Below are positions 57,516 through 64,000 of a stretch of DNA of 64,000 bases, piece after piece. Both the position numbers and the translations under genes were made by a program. The notes beneath the pieces are model-generated. The model searched no databases. It saw nothing but the letters and a program-made list of their open reading frames with translations, and was not told the DNA's origin. Source of the DNA: Cercis canadensis (lineage: Eukaryota; Streptophyta; Magnoliopsida; Fabales; Fabaceae); the NCBI GenBank assembly GCA_003255065.1, contig QAOA01001300.1:697308-761307 (forward strand). Reading direction: 5' to 3'. Position 1 is the first letter of the stretch. Every line of letters begins with the position of its first letter.

Positions 57516-58268
57516 GGATAAAATCTAGGTAAAATTCTATAAGTACTTGTAGTGTTATTATCTTATTAAAACATTATATGTGTATTTTTTTAACAATTCA
57601 ACTACGTCATTTCTTCATTAATATTTCTCAAAATTTTATATGGACCCACTCTCAATTTCTCTCTTAGCCACCCACCCCTGGCGAGTCCCTCCCTCCCTCT
57701 GCAACAATCTCTGCCACCGAAGTTAGGACAAAGCTGACACCCATCTCCAGCATCCTTCCAAAATTTCTTTCTTCCTCTATTCACCACCATCCATCAAAAA
57801 TCAGTGCCGACCAACACAAGGCTCATGAAAGATTTGGAACAGTAACCTTCCAAATCAAACCCAAAAGGTGAATTTTCCATAGAAAAAGGGAAAGCAAACA
57901 AAACAGAGCCTTCAATTGGAAGAGAAATGTGTTTCTGATCGGCTACAACTACTCAGAAACCAAAGCAATCTTCATTTCATTATTTATCTCCCAAATTCTT
58001 TCTTTCTCTTTGGATACGGATTGCTAACCAATTCATCTTACTTTATCCTGATCTTGGTCATTCGGCAACAGAGATTCTTGCGGAGAAGGGAAGGATGCCG
58101 CCAGGGGTGGGTGGGTGAGAGAGAAACTGAGCATGGGTCAAATATGAAATTTTGAGAAATATTAATAAAGAGATGATGTGGCTACTAAGTTGTTAAAAAA
58201 ATACACATGTAATGTTTTAATAAAAAAAATCACCACAAACACCTATAAAATTTTATCTAAGTTTTGTC
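57516..58268. mobile_element. Mutator-like element with about 190-bp TIRs and a perfect 10-bp target duplication
   Basis: Inverted repeats at about 57516-57708 and 58079-58268 begin GGATAAAATCTAGG (left) and GACAAAACTTAGAT (right, inverted). Identical TTTCATAAAA sequences at 57506-57515 and 58269-58278 flank it. The inner parts of the repeats share CACCCACCCCTGGCG. The TIRs clearly resemble those of the element at 29308-30355 (ATGTGTATT, AATATTTCTCAAAAT and AATTTCTCTC blocks in the same order), so both belong to one family. The 370-base interior has no transposase and no protein I recognise. Confidence 0.88.
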
Positions 58269-61200
58269 TTTCATAAAATCATATCTTGTCTTAATATTAA
58301 AAACATGAAGCCTTCAAGCAATTCTAAAAACCAGGTACTGGTGACAAGGAAATATTAGCTCAAATATGACCAACATATTTTCAATTTTCCGTTGGGCTTA
58401 GGATTGTGAGATGCCAGGATATGAAATCCAATCCATTAATGGTGGGTTCATGCGGATTTGGATCCCCTTTATGCTAAAAGTATATTCCTGCTTTACGGAG
58501 CCCAACAAACTAGAAACGTGGTTTGCTTAGTAATAGCACTAGTACTATAGAAAGAGATTAATTATGAATTTATCCCAATTGTATAATATAATAACTAATA
58601 AATTTGAAAAAAATTAATAAAAATAATATCGAGAGCACTTGTTATTTTTATATTCACATTTTTTTTTTCATTGTTAGTATTACCGTGAGCTTATTTAAAC
58701 ATGCATCTTATTTTTATTTATTTTTTGATAGAAAAAGGGAAACAACATGCATCTTATTAGTTTAACTTAACTGATGAGTAGTAGTAACATGGAGGGAGCA
58801 GGCCGGTTAGGCAAAGTAATGCTCACGTGAGTCACGTGACCCAAATTTCAGAACCTTATCATATCTCCAAGCGTTGCGTGTGCTAGATTAGAATATGTCA
58901 TGCATTATCAACTGTATGATTTCTTTTTAATTTTTATGCAACTTTTTTCTATTTCGCTTTTCTCTCTTCTCTACAAGACTGAAGCTGGTAGTTGATAATT
59001 CCTCTGCAATTAGCATGCGCAATCATAATATAAACTACCAAATCATCATTTCTTAACCAACTTTGCTTCATAATTATATGTTACACAAATATGCATTAGC
59101 CTTGCAAATCTGATGCTTCATACTTGTGATTACCCATAAATTAACAATAATGATGTCCACCAACCAAAAACGAGTAGCCAATCATCATTTTCTCATCAAA
59201 AAATAATTCAAACATAACTAGAGAGGACTAGAGACTCTTTTTTTGGCTCACTCTCACTCCTTAACCCTCATACATTCTCACTTTCAATTATGAATTATAT
59301 ATATTACAATGCTTGTTTTTCTCTAGACAAAATCTATAAATTCATTCCCTTATGCAGAGTTTGCATGGTGATCCAATGATAAATAACCATGACTAGTTTC
59401 TAATTATAATTATTATTTTTATAAATAAATAAGGGATTCAAACTAAGAAAGAGGATTAAGAGCACAATCAACTGAGCTAAAACTCTTCCCCAATTATAAT
59501 AATAGGTTTACATGAAATTAAACTTCGTACTCAACTGTTTTCCTTGTCTTTTAATCATATTAATGCAGATAATTAATGTCAGCAACATGGGATGTTGGGA
59601 GATATAAACCTTGATTCACGTGGGTTCAAATTTATACTCTCTTTTAACTTTGCGTTTGCATGAAAAACTCCAACTTGAACATTAATATAACTAGTATATT
59701 ATGGTAAAGGAAAAGACACCTTCTTGAAGGTGATATATCTTAATCTTGTATATTCACATGTGAACAGTTCTCTAAGGTCTCACTCATTGGGCCCGTGAAC
59801 CTGCATAGGTTCAAATTCTAATTGAGAGAAGCATGTGGTGGCAAAGGCAAATTTGTGACAGAACAAAACTATATTATGCTAGATTCAATGGATGCTGTTT
59901 GACTGTTTGAGCTATTTACATAACATTGTGACAAACGTTTCCGATTCAATGAAAAAGTTGCTTGTCATGGAGCCAAAACAAGTTATGGGTATGGCTTACT
60001 TTTTGTTTTTACTTTATATTTCATTTTTTTTTTCTTTTTACAATTTTTGGAAGTTAATGAAATATCTTATATCTACATGATTTCTGAAAAAAGAATCTTA
60101 TAAAGCAACCGACACTGATGCCTGCCTGAATGTGATATATATATCTTGTGCCAATCCTTCTGAAATTAAAATTAAGGGAAAAAGAAGGCATTAACGTTTT
60201 TTGAGAAGCAATTAGAGCATATAATATTTTTCTTCTCAAAAGAGTAAATATTTAATTTACAATGGAGCGTGAGAGACTCTTTAATATAATAAGTTAAACT
60301 ATTCCTATTGGGATATTTAATTATTTAGTATATATGGTAGTATGATATGTTGGTGTGCAAAATCATTATTGTAAAAATTAGACTTTTGATTAAAAAGAGT
60401 TCAAACGTGCAAACTAATAAGACATTATTTTGTGCTAAACTCACAAATTTAAAAAATAAAGTTAGACTAGAGACTAATTGGACGGTGATAAACCAAAGTC
60501 AATATAATGTTTTAAGTCAACTTCTTCTTTAATAATGATATTTTGCTAATTTGAAGTGTCTCGAGAACAAAAAGCTTGATAGGGTGAGATTTAAGTAATG
60601 AATTTATTATAGCTAATTGTTTCTTTATGTATGAAAAAGAGGGGAGAAAAACTTGTTTATTTCACAAATTTTACGTTTTCTTCACTTCCAAGTCTTCAAT
60701 TAATAGCTCTTGGTTTCTTAATTAGTATTGCACTTGTCTTATGCTAATGCCATTCTTTTTCTCTTCCTTTCTTTCTGTTTTTCCCGTTTGGGTACTTACA
60801 CATCGGATTCATTCATAGCAATGGGTTGAGAAAATTTTAAGTCTTCAAATTTAATGGTCATCACTCATTAGTGTGATATTCACTTTTCCAAAAAAGAAAG
60901 CTAGATCCCAGAATGAAGTGTCATACTTGGGACAAGTTTCAGAAGTTATGGGAAATCAATCATATGGAATTCATAACGTTTGGTACCAATAGAATGGAGG
61001 GGCTTGCTTTTAGTTTAACCAAAGTTCCTACCATGTTCGATAAAATGCCTGAATGGGCTGCCATATTGCCCAAGTTTGAAAAGTCTCCACATTTTTCACT
61101 TTCCTCTCAACTGCATACACAAAACACAAAACAAGTAGTTGGTGCCCCACATACGACTCTTTCCCATAGCCGTGATTGATGGCATTACATTTCCACATTC

Positions 61201-61493
61201 TTTGGTCTCACTCCTTAAAGTTTGATCACACTAGGCCTATTTTTGGAGGGACCATGAACATGGGCTTGCATACCCCACATACATACCCTCCTCCTTTTTC
61301 TTTAGTCACTCTCAAGTTTCAACCAATACCCAATTTACAAAAGCAAAGTCGCCCCTCAAAGTCTGAGTCACCCTCAGACTTAGTCACTTAACCACTTTCT
61401 TTTCAGTTTTTCTTTACTCTCCCTACTTTATATATATCTCCCTCTTTAAGCCATAGTACACCGGCACAGATACATTGCTTTAACTCAGTAGCC
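58269..61493. other. Intergenic region upstream of the SAM-domain gene
   Basis: AT-rich, with no recognised gene. The 60913-61179 and 61176-61391 plus-strand frames are in the less AT-rich promoter-proximal part but match nothing I know. Confidence 0.5.
61428..61437 (+). promoter_or_regulatory. TATA box of the SAM-domain gene
   Basis: TTATATATAT lies 57-66 bases before the ATG, followed by a pyrimidine-rich stretch, which would place transcription start near 61465 and give a very short leader. Confidence 0.6.
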
Positions 61494-62075
61494 ATGGATT
61501 GGTTCTCATGGCTTTCAAAAACTGACCTTGAGCCCTCCCTAGTTTATGAGTATGGCCTGGCTTTTGCTCACAATGAGCTTGAAGAAGAAGACATAATTTA
61601 CTTCAACCATGAGTTTCTGCAGAGCATGGGCATCTCCATAGCTAAGCACAGGTTAGAAATTCTCAAGCTTGCAAGGAAGGAGAGGGGAAAAAGCCCACGT
61701 CCTGTGGCAAGGCTCATTGTGGCAATCAAGAGGACAAAGAGGAGCTTAGCTAATTACATTCGGACATTGTGTCGCCGAGAAGAATCAGCTCTTGTGGTGG
61801 TGCCAACAAGGCCTACTGGTTATGGGACAAGATTGAAGGGTTCTATGATGAAGAGGAACAAAAAGATGATGATGGCTAAGCAAGAGAGGCTCTTGCTCAC
61901 AAATGGAAGTTCTACAGTGGTGCCTGGTCTGCCTGGTCTTGATGGTTTTTCAAGTCCTATGGTGTACAATGTCCAGAAGGAGGAAATGGTTGAAGGAGAT
62001 GATGATGGGTATTGGTCAGCTGCTGTTGAAGAGATCAGGTGGGATACCATGTTCCAGGACTTAAAGCCAAACTGA
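61494..62075 (+). CDS. SAM (sterile alpha motif) domain-containing protein
   Basis: A single-exon frame of 193 residues. Residues about 3-65 form a SAM domain: [20 protein letters not shown], then [20 protein letters not shown] and [12 protein letters not shown], giving the five-helix pattern with the typical LGI-like turn (MGI). SAM domains mediate protein-protein or RNA contacts. The middle is strongly basic ([20 protein letters not shown]), and the C-terminus is acidic with Trp ([16 protein letters not shown]). This layout matches plant SAM proteins of the At1g80520 kind (recollection). Function not established to my knowledge. TATA box and short leader upstream. Confidence 0.85.
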   Translation: MDWFSWLSKTDLEPSLVYEYGLAFAHNELEEEDIIYFNHEFLQSMGISIAKHRLEILKLARKERGKSPRPVARLIVAIKRTKRSLANYIRTLCRREESALVVVPTRPTGYGTRLKGSMMKRNKKMMMAKQERLLLTNGSSTVVPGLPGLDGFSSPMVYNVQKEEMVEGDDDGYWSAAVEEIRWDTMFQDLKPN

Positions 62076-63826
62076 AAATTTCCCTTGTTCTTAATTTTTT
62101 CTTTCTTGTTAACTTCACCCATGATTTTAAATCAATTGGTGAGAGATGGGGTTTTTGGGTTCTTCCACCAGAGAGATTTGAATGTGTTTCTGACAGAGTT
62201 TTGTTACTCTTCTCCAGTAGTAGTGGGTCATGCAGATGGGTAACTTTAGCACCTGTCTGCTTCAGTAATGAGATTGTCTCCTTTGCTTTTGTATGTTCCT
62301 TTAGCATTGATAGGGGAAAAAATGATTTAGATTAGCGAGTCTATGGGGGGAAAGAATGATTGCGGTAGATATTTAGATCTGTAGCAGAGAGTACATAATT
62401 TCAAGCCCAAGCAGTTGGGGCTGAGTCATGTTGAGTGAATTTATGCATTGTATTTATCTTCTTATGTTGATAATACTAATTAGCACAGTATATTCAATAC
62501 TGCTTTGGCATTCTTGTCTTTCAACTCAAGCATTTCTTTTCTCCCCATCAGCACTTAATTGTTTTACTTCATTTAATAAGAAGAGACCTTGCACCAAAAA
62601 CCCAAAAAAAAAAAAAAACTTGAAGAGACTTGGATAACGCCATTCTCTTCTGAACCCTGCAACATCCAGAAGGGGGAATTCTGATATGCTGGCACTTTAC
62701 TAGTAGCCAAGCTCTTGTTGTGTTGCAACAAATAGGATTGAACAATGAGAACCCCGTTTTTGTGAGGGTTGATTATTAGTCTATCATCTGCTTCCATACT
62801 AAAATGCTTCAAAATTTTGTCTCGCCAATCTTACGGGGATAACAATGAGCATCTGCCCAAACAAACAAGAGTATGAGCAAAAAGAAAAGAAACCAAAATA
62901 CAGAATAAGGCAAACTGAGATAAGTGTTAAAATATAGGCATGAGCTTTAAACAGGTCGAAGCATCAAAATTCAGTCTAAATCAATCAAGAGACATGCATG
63001 GGAGGAGAGGGAGAGCAATTGTACTACTCTCGTATTGATATTTCATCCATTGTTATTTTACTACTTATAATAGGGCTTACCAGATTAGACTCGTCAACAT
63101 TAGTACAGCACTTAGAGAAAAGTTTTTTTTTTTTTTTTTTTTGGAAGCATCATAAATTGGAGGGGAAAGCTAATATGCTGCTGAGGTAGGAATAGCCATA
63201 TTCTCAATTGGTTCTGCAGACATCTATGTGAAGAATTTGACTAGTTCAAGTAGTTAAGCATTGGTCACGTCAAACAGTGCAATACCTCTGGAAATGCCAA
63301 ACATGGATCCTAAATAAAGCTAATAAAAAGGCACATTTAGTGCAATCCAATTTGTAAATGCTGTTTTAGCACAGAATACAAATATTTGCAGGCACTCATT
63401 TCTATCCTGGAAAAAACTTGGGTGAAAAATTACAAGACAAAATAGGACATATTCCCGCAATGAATATATCTCATTGTGAAACAACATTAGCAGTTAATTG
63501 TAATAAACGGCATCTTGATATGTCACTGACAGATACCTCACTTTGAATTTTGAGAATTCACTAATCTCCAACCAAAATCTCGATTACATTCTAAGAGCTA
63601 TAACAGAGCTACAACAGAATAATAATCGTTTCTCCAGAACTGTTTCCAGTAACAACTCCAAAACCATACAAACTCCCAAATAGGGGCAGCCTAAAGCTTC
63701 AAAAGTTTTCAGCAGTAACATATAAAAAACCATGCATTTGCCAGAGTAGATAATTCATGCTACTTATTTAAGAATGCCTCCAGAAAATTGGTACATCTTG
63801 TACCCATCAGAAAAAATTTCCAATCA
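62076..63826. other. SAM-gene 3' UTR, intergenic DNA and 3' UTR of the MFS gene
   Basis: No supported coding sequence. Poly-A at about 62606-62619 and poly-T at about 63123-63142 are simple repeats. The last 300-500 bases before 63827 should include the 3' UTR of the minus-strand gene. Confidence 0.45.
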
Positions 63827-64000
63827 TCAGTCATTTGAAGTTTGAGGGAGACGAAATGAACCCCCTGCATAGAGCATTTGGTAGACTGGTCGTATTCTAA
63901 TAGTCAAAATTACACTCAAGATGCTACCCAGTCCACAAGCGCCAGCTAAAACCAGGAAGGTGAGGCCAAAGCAACTTGCACCATAGCAGGTGGAGGATCC
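63827..64000 (-). CDS. C-terminal exon of an NFD4/nodulin-like major facilitator protein (partial)
   Basis: The last 57 codons of a minus-strand gene that continues beyond the window. The reading frame gives CYGASCFGLTFLVLAGACGL, then a hydrophobic helix ending LTIRIRPVYQMLY, then AGGSFRLPQTSND and stop. A final membrane helix followed by a basic RIRPVYQ..Y stretch is what I recall from the C-terminus of plant nodulin-like/NFD4-type MFS transporters (At1g80530 group). With only the end visible, substrate cannot be guessed. Confidence 0.7.
   Translation of the reverse strand, partial: GSSTCYGASCFGLTFLVLAGACGLGSILSVILTIRIRPVYQMLYAGGSFRLPQTSND

Noticed and set aside
60913..61391. Two frames upstream of the SAM-domain gene
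   Set aside because: No family resemblance, and they overlap the promoter of an intact gene.

Overview
The window is nuclear genomic DNA of a flowering plant, almost certainly a eudicot and probably a woody rosid (inference). Protein-coding genes carry GT/AG introns, AT-rich intergenic DNA separates them, and most products match plant-specific families. I reconstructed exons by hand; for the five large spliced genes the summed exon lengths are multiples of three and give the family's usual protein length.

Layout. 0.5-4.5 kb (+): NDUFV2, the 24-kDa subunit of mitochondrial complex I. 6.4-8.7 kb (+): a calcineurin-B-like EF-hand protein. 10.2-11.3 kb (+): a small coiled-coil protein of unknown function. 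11.8-13.6 kb (-): intronless DEAD-box helicase RH35 (DDX41/Abstrakt type). 14.0-14.6 kb: LINE RNase H remnant in two copies around an N. 15.4-18.1 kb (-): COQ5 ubiquinone methyltransferase. 21.0-28.6 kb (+): a membrane-anchor-motif LRR protein with one repeat per exon. 29.3-30.4 kb: a Mutator-like element carrying a host gene fragment (Pack-MULE). 31.5-38.1 kb (-): a TOPLESS-family co-repressor of 25 exons. 39-55 kb: gene-poor, AT-rich DNA with fold-back elements and microsatellites. 55.3-56.7 kb (+): AVT6-type vacuolar amino-acid transporter. 57.5-58.3 kb: a second MULE of the same family with a perfect 10-bp target duplication. 61.5-62.1 kb (+): SAM-domain protein. 63.8-64.0 kb (-): C-terminus of an NFD4/nodulin-like MFS transporter running off the end.

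The genes are individually regulated housekeeping or signalling genes, not an operon or cluster. NDUFV2 and COQ5 both serve the respiratory chain and both have TGGGCY (site II) motifs upstream. The order LRR - TOPLESS - AVT6 - SAM - MFS resembles, from memory, two separate Arabidopsis chromosome 1 segments combined (around At1g15740-15750 and At1g80490-80530), so this locus may keep the ancestral order.

I see no undescribed biological system. The most notable points are the related MULE pair (one with a captured plastid-protein exon) and a set of single-N junctions flanked by near-identical duplicated sequence. One of these adds a spurious in-frame LRR exon and should be treated as an assembly artefact.
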